Shown: in pieces, positions 19,926 through 32,340 of the stretch | Position numbering within the stretch: position 1 is the stretch's first letter | Layout of the letters: each line of letters opens with the position of its first letter | NCBI GenBank assembly: GCA_018398585.1 | Contig: JAGTTD010000018.1 | Location: 7,819,501 to 7,883,500 of the forward strand | Direction: 5' to 3' | Length of the DNA stretch: 64,000 nucleotides | Source of the DNA: Simmondsia chinensis | Taxonomy: Eukaryota > Streptophyta > Magnoliopsida > Caryophyllales > Simmondsiaceae | Position numbers and translations under genes: made by a program | Notes under the pieces: generated by a model | What the model saw: only the letters and a program-made list of their open reading frames with translations | Database searches by the model: none | What the model was told of the DNA's origin: nothing

Positions 19926-22900
19926 ATGGCACAACTCTCATCTGCTGTGGCTGTTCCTCCTCCTCAAGCTGATGGTCCTATTGAACAACTGACTCGATTT
20001 CTCCAATCTGATCACTCAGTTATCTCTGATGTGCTTTAGAGTTTAGTTGATCTTAAGACCATCACGGAGGAACTTTCATGGCTATCTGAAGAAGATTCTT
20101 CATTGCCTTCTTATGCCCTAGGGCCAATCTTTGCCCCATCCCACAATGTTCCAAGTTTGGATGGACTATTCCCTGACACTAATGAATCTCCTCTTATTCA
20201 TCTAGGATCTCCAAGCTATTCTTACTAAGGCAGGCATCTACAGGGAAGCGGCGCCCTTTAAAGGATGGACATTTTTGACCAAACGATACCTTGATTGGGT
20301 AGATGGGCCGATGGTGACTTACGGCGAAAAAATGGAAGCAAATTCGCATCCATGAAGCCATCAAGCTCTCAACCAATGCCCTCATGTATGATTTTCCCAT
20401 TGTCACAGCACTAACATGCTACTAGAATACCTATTATAACACTTTTGTCCTCGCTGAAGGATTCTTAGGAATCACTTTAGAGGACATAGCGGCCCTAACG
20501 AGTCTTTTGCTTGGGGGAGAAGAGTTGCCCCCTTGATTCTTTCGTTTCTTTAGAGGCTGAAGCCTTTGCCTCTTCCTTCTCCATTACTAACTTGCCTAGA
20601 GGTTATGAGACTTTTGTCAAAAAGTTGGTATATTCATGACTTTAGGCAAGGTTCTAGAGAACAGGAGGTATGCTTCTACTTGTTTTGGTTGAACAAGTTT
20701 TCTTTTTCTTTTTTTTTTTTCCTCAACCCTTCTAACTCAGTTCTCAAGTTCCTCAAGACCATGACCATCAATCTTCCTTTCAGTAGTGGCCCTTTATCCT
20801 TGGGTCCATTTTTTTTGGCTCAAGTGTATGGTTGTCTTACAAACATTATAGCCAAAACCTATGGTGCTCATGTAAGTGGTCCCTTATGGCTGGTCTAATT
20901 TCGGGCCCAAGCCTATTTTCTTGAGTATGCCCCAGAGGCCCCTATGCTCCCACATGAGAGGGGGTTTCTTGTTTTGGTAAGCGTTTTGCTCACTGTGAAG
21001 TTCAGCTCCCTCTAGTATGGTCATTTAACCAATGCCTTGAGGCTCTATGAGGCGGGGACCCCGGTGGACTCCTTTCAAGGGGAGGAATCTTGGTCTTGAA
21101 TGGTTTAGGAAAGTAGACCTCCATGGTGATGTCTTAGTAGACATCAACTCCCAAATCTGGCAGGCAATCTTGTGTCCCCAAGATTTATTCTATTGTCACC
21201 AAACTCATCCTGGTGTGGAGACCTATAGGCCCGGGTTGTTTGCCAGACAATTGGTATGGTGTAAGATGTTCCTTTTTCCAACCTAAAGACCAAGAATCTC
21301 TAGCAGGACAAGATGATTTCTCTCCAGCTTGATCAGCACCCGAAGCTTCGTGCTCTGAATTAAGAGATCAAGTCTCTTTATGAGTATCTAATGGCTTGTA
21401 GAACACCCCATGTGCCATGCCATGTTTTTCAGCTTGGTATCAAGCCTATTGGTCCTCCTTGGAGGCCAGAGGCACTAGGTAGCATTTAACGTTTCCTCTT
21501 GAGATTGCATGTTCTAGTTTTAAGGGAAGCCAGCCATCTCTTCCCAGGCCTACCTGGCAGAAAGTGCAATCAGGTCTCACCACTTCCTGAAGCATGCTTT
21601 AATTTTCTAGTGGTTGTCATAAGGCCCGACCCTTGTATTTTTATGTCTAAAGCAGCTGTCCAGGTGATTTCCAATGGTGCCAGGACAAGAAGCTTTACTC
21701 AAATGCTTCTTGAGGAATCAACCCCAGGTGCTTCCTCATCAATCCCTAGAGCTGAAAGCTCTAGAAAAAGGAAGAAGGATGATGCTCATCCTGCACTTCC
21801 TTCGGTAATAGAAGGAGGAGAAGAAGAAGAGGATATACCCATCTTATGATTAGTGAGAAGGAAAAGAAGGACCAGGCTCCCTACAGCTGAGGTATTAGTC
21901 TTTCTTAATTGGTATTTTCATTTTCTTTATTAAAGCAGCTTCTAAAATAGCCATTATCAGCCATAGGAAGAGCCCGCTCTTTACATTGTGGAGATTCCTG
22001 ATTCTCCTTCTCAAGAGGTTGTCTAATAAGCTCTAGTGCCGGAGACATAGGAGATGTGGCTACCTCAGCAATGGAGCCAATCCTGAGTCTTCCTTCTGAA
22101 GAAGTGACTCTTTTAGCCACTTTGTTTCAAGCCCTTATTCAGGCTTTATTCCTTCTTCCAGGAGCACTAGTCTCTATGGAGGAACCCCTTGAAGGTATAG
22201 ACTTATCTAACCTTTGCATCTTTGATGTAGAACCATATTTTGGTCCTAACATGCAAGTGTCAATACTCAAGAATTTCCCTTGGGGAAAACATAATGCTAG
22301 CAATAACTACACTGGTTACAAAAACTCCAGTGGTGGGAACCTCACCAGCAACTTCACCGGAAATCCTTCTAGCATCAGAACCTTCCGTACCCCAGAGAGA
22401 GGCCTCAAAGGTAAAGGAGCTTAGTTTTGAACTTTGGCTATCTTTCCGAAGTCAAAGCCTTGACTAATTTGGTTGATCCTTCACCAGATCACTCCTCCAA
22501 AGGCTACCCCCACATCAAGACTAGAGGAAGTGGCTTCTCTATTGGAGAAATTCGAGGCAAGTGGAAGACTGGCCTTTCAACAACTGGACCAGGAGTCCTC
22601 CATGCTTTAAAGGCTAAGGGACATCATACACTTCCCTATTCTGATCGTAGCGGAGGGAGCTATTTTTGAAGAAGCCATGTCCCTCCTGAGAGCTTTATAG
22701 GAAGATCAAAGGATTTACCCCACTATTTCCAAGGAGCTCAAAGTCCTTGAAGAGGTAATCCTAAAGATACGAGAAGTTCAGCCCTCCAGCACAGAAAACG
22801 GCAGGGCCAAGATACCATGAGGGCCTTAGGGCGGTCAGCTAGCCTAGGAGGCATGCAACCCTTGCTTGAAGAGCTCTAAGCAGCAAAAAGAACTCAAGAC

Positions 22901-23176
22901 CAACAAGCCCAAGGAATCAGGGGCTTGGAGAATGAGATTCATAGCTTGGAGGAAAGATTACAACACCTTAAAGAGGAGCTGCTTTCCTTAAGAGAACAAC
23001 ACACCTCTCTAGGTTCAGTGGAAGGTGGCCTTGAAGAAGCCCTCATGAAAGCTTAGAGGAAGAGTTAAACTACTCATGAGGAAGCCCCCTCCTTGGATCT
23101 CAAGCTAAATGATGCCACCATCTAGTTATCCTCAATTGAGGAGTCCTTAGTGAGGATTAGGACTAGAATCATTTGA
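19926..23176 (+). pseudogene. antisense gene of Gypsy-1 with plant mobile domain and coiled coil
   Basis: The gene runs opposite to gag-pol. A probable start ATG lies at 19926 (MAQLSSAVAVPPPQADGPIE). An in-frame TAG occurs at codon 38 (20037-20039). The PMD-like part spans roughly 20240-20950 and contains EAAPFKGWTFLTKRYLDWVD, FVLAEGFLGITLEDIAAL and, in another frame, FYLFWLNKFSF plus SGPLSLGPFFLAQVYG, which match the plant mobile domain (PF10536-type). After a variable Pro/Ser-rich middle, 22860-23130 encodes a Glu/Leu-rich coiled coil (LENEIHSLEERLQHLKEELL). The related copy at 55500-57348 keeps the same arrangement. Several frameshifts and stops make it a pseudogene. PMD proteins are known from host genes (MAIN, MAIL1) and from transposons; the role in this element is unknown. 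Confidence 0.75.
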
Positions 23177-23748
23177 TTTGTCTTTGTAAAAAGACTTTAG
23201 CTTTCACAATCTGCTCATTTGTAATATTTGTCAGCCGTGTAATCTCCCAACCTTAACGAAATATGCATAGCATTTACTCAATATGTCTCTCAGTTTGATG
23301 GTTCCTTCGTCTTTTATTTTATTTTTCCTAGGAATCTTGTGATTGGTCCTCCAGGCATTGATATTAAAACTGAGCCCATAACTCTGGAAATCTAAACTTA
23401 AGGACTTCTTAGTTAGAATCCCAGATGAATGGCACATATTTCTTTAGGAACCTTCCATTGATGGCCCTTGGATTAGTTCTCCTATCTAAGTCTTGAAGTA
23501 CATAAGCATTTCCCCCCAAATACTTCGATTACTCTAAATGGGCCTTCCCAATTTGGGGACCGTTTACCAAAGACACGGTCTTTTTGGAAAATGGGTAAGA
23601 TCACCTTCTAGACCAAATCCCTCAAGTCAAAAGAACTAGGTTGGACCCTTTTGTTGTAGGCTTTGGCAACTCTTTTCTTTTGAGTTTTCAACTTGTGTAA
23701 AGTTTCAAGCCTTACTTGGTCTAGATTAGTGAGTTCATCCATCATGGA

Positions 23749-24650
23749 CTACTCATATTCAAGTTTAGAGAATTTCCCTTGATAAGCTAATCTAATAGAT
23801 TGAACTGTTACCTCCATATGCAGTACTGCATCATGGCCATATGTTAAATGAAAAGGAGTCGTCCTAGTGGCATCTCTTTTAGAGGTTCTGTAAGCCCACA
23901 GGGCATCTAGTAGTTCTTCATGCCACCTTCTAAAGTTCTCCTCAATCATCTTCTCAATGTTGGCTTTTAAAAACTTATTAGTTGATTCAACCTTGCCATT
24001 AGCTTGAGCATAATAAGGCATTAAGTTCAAGATTTTTATATTGAAACTCTTACCTCTGCTCCACTGAAGACTCTAGCTTGGTCCACTATGATAGTCTCTG
24101 GAATGGCAAACCTACGCAGGATATATTCCTTAATAAGATCGATCACATCATGCTAATTGATATTCCTATATGGTTTAGCCTCCACTCATTTGGTGAAGTA
24201 ATTAGTGGCCACAAGGACATAAGAGTGTTGTTTGCTGGATGGAGGGTTAATTTCTCCTATGATATCCATTACCCAGCCTCTAAATGGCCAAGGTTTGACA
24301 ATGGCATGCATCTCAGCAGAACGGACTTTGGGTACATGCCCATGCCTTTGGCATGCTCTGCATCTATAGGCATATTTAATGCAATCCTCCATCATGGATG
24401 GCCAATAGTAGCCATAACGCCTGATAAGCCAGTGCATTTTATTGCCTGCTAGATGTGATCTATAGATACCCTCAAGGGCTCCTACCATTACTAGCATTGC
24501 TTCGTCCAAGTTAAGGTGCTTGAGAAGCACTCCACTAGCATCCCTTTTGTATAATTCTCCAGACTCACCATCAAAATGGAATATGTGAGCTCTCATTTTC
24601 ATCTTCCTGTCCATAACGTAATTGTGAAGATTATCGAAGTAATCCATCAA
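23749..24650 (-). pseudogene. Gypsy-1 integrase
   Basis: The zinc-binding region reads SHLAGNKMHWLIRRYGYYWP then CRACQRHG, with the first His of the usual H-x-H pair changed. The core has its first Asp in GWVMDIIGEINPPSS, a second in a TIIVDQARV segment near 24090 that is out of frame with its neighbours, and the Glu in NGKVESTNKFLK. The end has WHEELLDALWAYRTSKRDAT and TPFHLTYGHDAV, standard for Tat/Athila-type integrases. A frameshift separates 24186 from 24030. It would insert the cDNA; this copy cannot. Confidence 0.88.
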
Positions 24651-24929
24651 AGGCTTCCGCCAATCCTCTTATTGATTTAGGACAGTTTGATGTGTCTCGT
24701 AGTACTCCAAACATTCATTTAGCGCACCCTCGAAGGATTCAATGTACTTGATCTCATGATCCAAAACCTTAGTCTTAATGATCATAGTCTCTTTACACCA
24801 AGTTCTAGGTAACTTCTACCCAGATGCTAGCTGAGCTAAGTCATTGGCTACCTTATTTTGTTCCCTAGGGATGTGCTTGAACTGTACCTCTTTAAATTTA
24901 CTTAACAATTTACGTGCAATTGACATAAA

Positions 24930-25214
24930 TCAATTCAAGGTGTCACTGAGACACTGTAACTCCCCATTTACTTGGCAAATTACCAATTGTGAATGCCCCT
25001 TGACGAGGACATTGAGGACTTGCATTCCCAGAAGAGTTTGAAGGCCAATTATTAGAGCTTCATACTCAGCCACGTTATTACAGCATCTCCCCACCATGGT
25101 GACAGCCAACTTAATGATGATTCTCTCATGGGATTCTATCTTAATTCCCACACCAGCACTAGAATTAGTCCTTGATTTGTCAAAGAACAGCTTCCAAGGA
25201 GCTAGTTCTACCAT
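24930..25214 (-). pseudogene. Gypsy-1 second (archaeal-type) RNase H
   Basis: The frame has WKLFFDKSRTNSSAGVGIKI, NNVAEYEALIIGLQ and VLVKGHSQLVICQVNGE. This is the RVT_3/RNase H domain that Tat-lineage gypsy elements carry in addition to the ordinary one. The expected catalytic residues are partly retained (Asp in FFDKS, Glu in AEYEAL), while the third site reads GHSQLV where GDSQLV is usual, so the catalytic Asp is lost. Confidence 0.85.
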
Positions 25215-25294
25215 TAGAAGGTGTTCTAGCTCATTGTCTAAGCCAATTTGGATATTTGGATGGTCAGCTAAAAAATGGTTTATCTAGCATATAT

Positions 25295-25564
25295 TTAAGG
25301 ACATTTGTGTGGGCTACCACATATACAGTAAACGCCAAGACTTAATTTTGTTGATGCGTAAAACAAAGATAGGTAAAATTTTTCAATTGAGGAATACTTT
25401 ATTTCACATTCATTTAGGCAACGGCTAATGTAGAACACAGCCTGCTCAAAACCTTGCTCATTGTTCTGTACAAGCAAACACCTAATAGATTCCTTTGAAG
25501 TAGAGACATAGATCTTCAAAAGCTTTTCCTGCTTTGGTGGAATTAATACTGGCGGCCTAATCAA
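25295..25564 (-). pseudogene. Gypsy-1 first RNase H
   Basis: RPPVLIPPKQEKLLKIYVST, CLLVQNNEQGFEQAVFYISR and IKYSSIEKFYLSLFYASTKL match the RT-linked RNase H of Ty3/gypsy elements. It directly follows RT with a frame break between 25601 and 25564. The frame ends early at 25295 and the stretch to 25214 is a linker. Confidence 0.82.
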
Positions 25565-25600
25565 GTACTCCTTGATGGCCTCGAATGCTGTTTGATAAAG

Positions 25601-26377
25601 CTACTCCCACTTTAAGTCCTTCTTAAACTTAAGCTTCAGCAGCGGAGAGAAGACCTTGGTTTTTCCTATGACATTCGATATAAAACGTCTTAGGAAGTTA
25701 ACCTGCCTCAAGAAGCGTTGAAGCTCCTTTTTACTTGAAGGCGGCTTGGCCATTTGGATAGCCTTATTCTTATTAATATCCATCTTGATGCCCCTTTGGT
25801 GTACTAGAAAACCCATAAAGTTTCCAGCTGGCACGCCAACAGCACATTTCAATGGATTCATCTTAAGGTTGTGAGCCCTCATTCTAAGGACCGCACTCCT
25901 CAAGTCTTCCAAGTGTTTAACTTGGGATTTTGATTTGACCATGATATCATCTATATAGACTTCCATGGTCTTGCCAATGAGGTCATGAAAAATCATGTTC
26001 ATAGCTCTTTGGTAGGTGGCACCAACATTTTTCAAACCAAAGGGTATAGCCACCCATTCAAACGTCCCTATTGACCCCGGACATCTGAATGTTGTCTTGT
26101 GGGAATCCTTCGCGGCAATCATGAATTGGTAATACCCACAGTAGTCATCCATGAAGGACAAAATCTCATGCCTCGAGTTTGAATCAATGAGCACATCCGC
26201 AATAGGCATAAGGTATTCATCCTTTGGGGTGGCTGCATTCAGATCTCTGAAATTATTACAAACCCCGATCTTGCTATTCTTTTTAATGACAAGGACGGCA
26301 TTAGCCAGCCACTCAACATACCTAGCAATTCTAATGAACTTGGCCTTTAGGAATCTTTCAATTTCTTGCTTGACCAA
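25601..26377 (-). pseudogene. Gypsy-1 reverse transcriptase
   Basis: A 258-codon open segment with all gypsy RT blocks: EIERFLKAKFIRIARYVEWL, KIGVCNNFRDLNAATPKDEY, ILSFMDDYCGYYQFMIAA, VAIPFGLKNVGATYQRAMN, EVYIDDIMVKS and NFMGFLVHQRGIKMDINK. The YIDD active site is intact, making this the best preserved Gypsy-1 domain. Usual Asp/Ala positions in the PMPFGL block read AIPFGL. It is cut off from protease and RNase H by frameshifts. Confidence 0.9.
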
Positions 26378-27179
26378 GTCTATGATTTCTTAAGACATCC
26401 TTCTCTAGCCTAAATGACAGGCTTTGAGCCTAACTTAAAAGGAAGCCTATGCTCCACCACTTTTCTATCCAGGACAGGTATCCCATGATGATGCCAAGCA
26501 AAAAAAATCCTTGAATTCACAGGGCAAAGTCAAGTATTGCTCTTTCTGCTCCAAAGAGAGCGGAGCACTCAGATAGGTAGGCCTTGGGCCCTTTGTCGAG
26601 CCCAGATTAACCTCAAAGAGGGGGTCTTAAACTTCAGCCTTTAGATTTTCCATTTTAGCTGGTGCTGGTCTTAGATCAAAGAGCTCCAGTTCCTTTTCTT
26701 ACGCTACATGGACTTGAAAACCATGGAATGGTTGCTCAGCCCAGAGCTGATCCTCAGCGCGCTAGGTGATGAACCTTGCTAACGCTGAGGATAATGGCCT
26801 CTTGGGCCATTACTAGGAGGTCTTGGTGCCTCCGCATTGGGATTCTGGAGTGCCTTGAGAGTCCTCTTCATCAAGAAGGGCCCTCATGTATCCCCATAAC
26901 TCAGAATATTCAAATTCGACATCCGCTTGACCAACCTCAGCTTCGTTTAGTGGGCTGTCAAGGATGGCTATGGTGGCTTGTTGTTGGGCTGATTGTGAAT
27001 TGGCCCTCTTAACGTCCACGAGTCCCACATCATCTTCACAGAATTTTTGCCTCAACATAGTTGGAGCAAGCCATGAATGGCCTGTTATCTGCCAAAACAA
27101 CCTCATACTTTTCTTAATTCCAGAAGATTAAAAACTGGTGAAGTGAGGACGGATACAATAATTGGCATGCAGCCAATCC

Positions 27180-27449
27180 TTACCAAGCAAAGCATTGTGG
27201 CTCGAGGTAGTTTTCTACCATGAAGAAAGCTATTAGCTTGCTTAAGTTGCCAACAGTTAAGTCAACGGGGATAACTCCTTCAGATTTGGTAGTAGCTCCA
27301 AAAAAGCCACAGATCACCACATCTGAGGTTATCAAGTCTTCTCGAGACTTACCAATGACTCCCAACATATATGAAAGCAAGACGTTAATAGCTGCGCCAT
27401 TATCCACCAAGACCATGTTTATCAGAATGCTATCGAATTTGGCCTTCAT
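27180..27449 (-). pseudogene. Gypsy-1 aspartic protease
   Basis: KFDSILINMVLVDNGAAINV corresponds to the V-L-VD-S/T-G-A active site of gypsy proteases, but the residue after the catalytic Asp is Asn instead of Ser or Thr. Downstream GVIPVDLTVGN and IAFFMVE match the rest of the domain. The frame ends at 27180, well short of RT. Confidence 0.75.
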
Positions 27450-29234
27450 ATATAGGGGCTTGATGTGTTTATAAGCGATATTGGTCCATCAAACATCATC
27501 TTCATTATGTCAGGTGGTTCATCAGGCAACTTGGATGTTGAAGCATTAACTAAAAAAGATAAAGGGTCAAGTGTACCTTTAGCGGCTGCTACTTCAACCA
27601 CGAGCTTGACTTGAGGCTCCTCATCTGATGCTATCACATCACCCTCGAGAACATCTTGGGTATCGCTTGCCATGAATTCGAGGGGAAGGAATAGGGATGT
27701 TCTGACGTCCACCTTTTCAGGCAACGTCCTGAATGGGATTTGGATCCCTTGGTCTTCCTCCTTCTCAGGGCTATTGACCATGGGTGTATCCTCCATGTGT
27801 TGTTATGAAACACCGTTATTTGGCATGTCCGATTCTTAAGGTTGTTTGCTGTGATCAACCTATGAAGTTCAAGACTCCTCCATAGGCTAGGGGAAATCGT
27901 CTTTGTGAAAATCATTTTCAATGTCAGACCATGTGGGTTTGACGCCATCCAGTGGTTCCATTAAGTTAGTGCTGAGAGGGGAGTACTCCTCCTTGTCCTT
28001 AGCTGGCTCTCGAACTAGGGGGTCCTTGGTAAGGTGATCCCATCACCCTTCCGAAGATAAGAGACTAGCCCACCTTTTGAGTTTCTTATGAGGTGGCCCC
28101 TTACTAGTAGTAGGAGGCATGGATCCAGTCACTAGATCCTCGAGATCCGCATGCTAGGCCTTTTTTCCCTTGCGGACCCTGGCTTCTTCTTGAGGAAGCT
28201 TACTTAGGCAGGAATCAAGCATGATTCTTCACTGAGCCGCCCTCTTGTGCAGCTGCCTTCTTTTCTGTGTTCGAGTTAAGTTGGAGGGACTAGCTACTTC
28301 TTGATCGATGTTATTTCTTCTCCATACATTACTGAACTTGATGCTTGATGGTTGATAACTTGACTACCGTGGTGCCTGGCTGGTATCCACGTCCAATAAG
28401 GTGTACTTCGGGTTCCTCTTAGGATGTCCTATCCTCATGATAATTTGAGCCTTCGAGGGAGAACCCTCGAACCAACTACCTCTTCGAGGTTTCTCAGATG
28501 GCATTTTTAGTCCTAATAGAGGATCGGCGAGAGAAATGTACTGAGGAAGTAACTTGAGTTTCCTCATTGCAGCTTGTATTCTCCCACAACATTGCTCACA
28601 TGCCACGTATGACATCCTTTTCAAGTCGCAAGATATTTTCTTCAGACCAGCACTGATGTCCATAGCCAATTCCTCTGCCCCTGTTAGCATAATGGCGGAG
28701 TTATTGAGGAGCTTAATCAACAAATTCTTAAAAACGGTGCATCTGCTAGTAGGACGAAGTTCAGTGATGTGCCAACGGCCTATCCCATCATCCAAAGTAC
28801 ACACCAGTCTAGGGAATGTTAGTATTCCTTTAGTGACCAACTATTCAAAAAGATGGTCAGCCACCCGAGCCTACCATTTTCTTCTTGTACAAAGAAAAAG
28901 GATTAGCCTGGATACAACAAGGCTTAATTTTGTCAATAGTTTCAACAACGTTGGCATGAAGAGGACTAGGAAAAGGGTCTTTATTGACACCCATCTGTCC
29001 TTCTCCTGGGAAGATAAGTTCTCTAGCCTCAATGGCATCTTGAACTACGTTTCTAAAGATCGTGCAGTTCTTCGTTGAATGAGTTAACGAATAGTGCCAC
29101 TTATAGTATACCTTTCCCTTATTCGAGTTGGGATCTGGTTTTCTGTGTTTACCCCTGATCTTAAGTTTATTATTTGTCTCAATCCAATTGAATATTACAT
29201 CGGCTCCAGAGAGGTCAAATGAATATTTTTTCAA
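27446..29234 (-). pseudogene. gag: Gypsy-1 gag C-terminal part and gag-protease linker
   Basis: Three broken frames cover this stretch. The first (28857-29234) contains SFDLSGADVIFNWIETNNKL and YYKWHYSLTHSTKNCTIFRN, the usual distal gag segment of Tat elements, where H-S-x-H-x-T-x-x-C resembles a degenerate zinc motif. The next (28364-28840) has no recognised domain. The last (27446-27948, two frames) is acidic and Pro-rich and leads into the protease. The solo LTR at 29285 separates this from the gag core. Confidence 0.6.
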
Positions 29235-29284
29235 GTCTTGGGATTGGTAAGATTTCCTGGCTTTAATATCCTTCTTGACGTACT

Positions 29285-30719
29285 TGATGCTTATTGTGTT
29301 GTTTTCTTAGCAAGTGCACTAAGTCATATCACGTAATAAAGAAATGAGTAGAGTATCGGCCCACGAGGATTGTTTATTGAATGAGTACCAAAATTAGTAG
29401 TTTCAACGCTATTTGAAAGACTGAAATTTGTAGTTTTTGATATGAAACAAACAAAATAAAAAGGAACTAAAATGTTTACTGGTTTTATGAAAGTTGTACT
29501 AATTTTTAGATGAGTTTAATGATTTAATAAGATCCAAGGCATCTGATTTCACCTAGTTGCATCAATATGCCTTTCTATTCTCGATAGTCAAGTTGTTATT
29601 ACATGTTGATGGTCAAAAACCCTAATTAACTAAATATTCTCTTTTGAGCAACATTTAGCATGCTCTTTTAAATATTAACTCATTAATCTATTGCATGAAT
29701 TTAAATAAGAAAAGAGTTTTGAAGATCCATGGTTTTCACTTAAGACCACACAAATTGCATTAATCGATCTCTAGCATTCACTCAATTTGTGATATTTATC
29801 ACTTTAGAAATCATCATAAATCTCCTCTCGGACCAATTATGAATCATTATAGACTTTGAATTGTGATCAAGCATTCAAAACTCATGAAGAACAATGATAA
29901 ACACTCAAACGAAGCGATAAACAAACTGTGAACACATTGAATTAGAAAAGAGCGTATATTACAATTTAGGCTACACCGTAGCCTTGAAAAAGCAAAACTA
30001 GATCATGGTAGACATAATATAAAGTAAAACCAAGACAAAATTTATGAACTTAAAGAAGAAAAGGCTAGAAAAGAACATGAAAATATGAAATTACAAACCA
30101 AACTTTTCTTCCTTTAACTCCTTCTCCTCCTCATGGTTTCTCCTAATTGTTTCTACTTTATATTTTATTTTTGCTGATTGAATGATGCCTAAACTCTTCC
30201 CAAACATCCCCATTTATAGTATATGAGGACAGAAATACTTGAAATAAAAAATTACATAAGCTTCACTCTCATTGCACCTCTTTGCCGCCCACCTTTGCAA
30301 CTTGAAACAACTTGCTAATTTCTTTATTTTTCTCTTCATTTTGGCGCCCATTTTCAACTTTTGCGTCAAGTGTGATGTGTCCTTGAAATGCTAAAGAAAT
30401 CCTTGCTCTTGATTTTCTAGATTGCCGCCCAAATTTGCATTTGGCAACAAGTTGTGTAAGTTGTTTCATCTTGCTAAAACTGAGTAGATTTGATGAATTT
30501 AGCCCATTTTTTGCTTTTGTTTGATGTATCTTGCATTCACTTATTGATGTTGATGATAAAACCTAGCAAGAATTAGCATTAAATGAGTTTTTTTTTTTTT
30601 TTTGCAAGAAAATAACAATAGGAACGAAAAAGAGCAAAAGCAGATAAAAATTTGATGTAAAATGGTTAGAAAATGAACCTAAATGATATGAATAATTATA
30701 TACTAAATTAGGTTTATCA
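29285..30719 (-). mobile_element. Athila-like solo LTR inside Gypsy-1 gag
   Basis: TGATGC...TTATCA, 1435 bp, flanked by gtact at 29280-29284 and 30720-30724. It is related to the LTRs at 45681 and 51236 through agagtatcg, cacgaggattg, tgagtaccaaaattagtag and tgttgatggt, and shares their GCCGCCCAAAT motifs, but is clearly diverged and shorter. There is no internal region, so unequal recombination between two LTRs of a former full element is the likely origin. A TATA-like tataaatggg lies on the minus strand near 30213-30222. Confidence 0.9.
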
Positions 30720-30967
30720 GTACTCTGCTACATCAATTTCATATGGAGGATCATCTTCCTCCTCAATTAAGTTGTGCACATATATCCCATACATGTTATT
30801 TTTCCTGAGGCTCTTTTCTTTTAAGACTGTCTCATATCTAGTGGCACATTCTGCCAGTTGAAGAAGCGTTGTAAAGTTAGAGCCTTTGAATTTCTTCCTG
30901 AATTCAATGTCTAAGCCATTAAGAGTCAGATTGGCGTATTTGAGCTCAGGAAGGGCTACAGTGCATT

Positions 30968-32340
30968 TTAACCGAGCTCGCTTGAACTGATATACTCTTC
31001 CACTGATTCGCCTGACTTTTGTCTCATACGAGCTAACTTTGACATGGAAGTTCCTAACTTCATTCTGCGGAATTGGGCCTGGAATTCTCTGGCCATGTCA
31101 TCCCAATAGTAAATAGAATTAGGTGGGAGGCTGATATACCACTGGAAAGGGGCCCCAGTTAACGAACTGGTGAACAACCTTAATTTGAGATATTAGTTAT
31201 CTGCTACTTCCATACATTGGAAATTGAATCTCGCCAGGTGCTCGAGAGCAGAAACAGTCCCTTCCCTTGAGAAGAGCGTAAACTCGGGGATTTTGTATCC
31301 TCGAGGAAAAGGGTAATCCCTATTAATGTAGGCAGGGTAAGGTTTACTATACAAGGGCCTATTGACCCTTGTGAGGCCTAGCCCATACATTTGCTCAATG
31401 AGGGCGGCCAATTGATCTTGGAGGGGAAGGTTAGGCACATGATTATGCGCTTGCCCCTGCAACCACCCCCCCAAAAACTGGATAGGAATCTTGAGGGGGA
31501 TCTGTAGGATACCCCTGAGCACCGATCATAATTAAGTGTGGGAATGGTTGTTGCCGCCCAAACCCCAGATAAACCCCTTAATAATAATGGCCATGTACTT
31601 GGTTGGCCATTAAGTATGTTCCAGTAGGACCTAGGTTACATGGCGCGCCTAGAGGCACACTAGTACCAACAGGTTATTGGCTCATCCTTGTCTAATCAAC
31701 CCTTAAGTCGTGATCTTGAGAATGTGGGTTATTAATTTTCCCCCCAATATGGTATGTTGTGGTGAGGTTCAAGATGAGAAGTTCGGTTCTCTATAATAGG
31801 GACCTGACCTTGCGCTCATATCTCAAGGCCTTGAGTGGGCCTCGAGGTAATCTCCACTGCTTGAGGAGGGTGAGGACAGTTGTACCTCCCTGCCTCAAGG
31901 AAAGGTATCAATGACACAATAGGAATGAGGTCCCTCATGGTCTGAGAAAGCTTTTGATTGGAAGGGCCTTCAACTCCATGAGGCATGCTTTCATTTCTAT
32001 GGCTTGATTCTAAGCGCATGACACCTAGGTTAGCAATAGGCGGATTTTCCATTCCCTCAAGGACCATATAGTCAACTTGAGTGACTGGCTTCCGCAAGCT
32101 CAAAAGGGTCTCATGGGGCTAACCAACTGGCACTAATGGAGGGGATGCAGGCCTTAGTTGCTTGATATCTTCCGTAACGGCTTCGACCAAGCCATTATGA
32201 CTCTCGGATTGTCTAACCAAAATAGGCTCGACATCAACCACTATCTGCCTAGCCACATCCTTAGCTTGAAGGGTAGTAGTAGAGGATAAGGTCAAGTTCA
32301 TTTCTTCCAAGACTATCGGTTTCTTTATGTAGCCTTTCAT
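30968..32340 (-). pseudogene. gag: Gypsy-1 gag N-terminal and core part
   Basis: The core frame (30968-31177) reads FTSSLTGAPFQWYISLPPNS, WDDMAREFQAQF and SKLARMRQKSGESVEEYI, the standard Retrotrans_gag motif series. Just upstream, 31193-31522 contains YSKPYPAYINRDYPFPRGYK and FTLFSREGTVSALEHLARFN, which also belongs to Tat gag. Frames at 31816-32103 and 32119-32340 give the N-terminal, low-complexity part. Multiple frameshifts separate the pieces. It would package the element RNA. Confidence 0.8.

Noticed and set aside
21892..21938. GT..AG intron in the Gypsy-1 antisense gene
   Set aside because: Only about 45 bp, below the usual minimum for plant introns, and the second copy gives no support.
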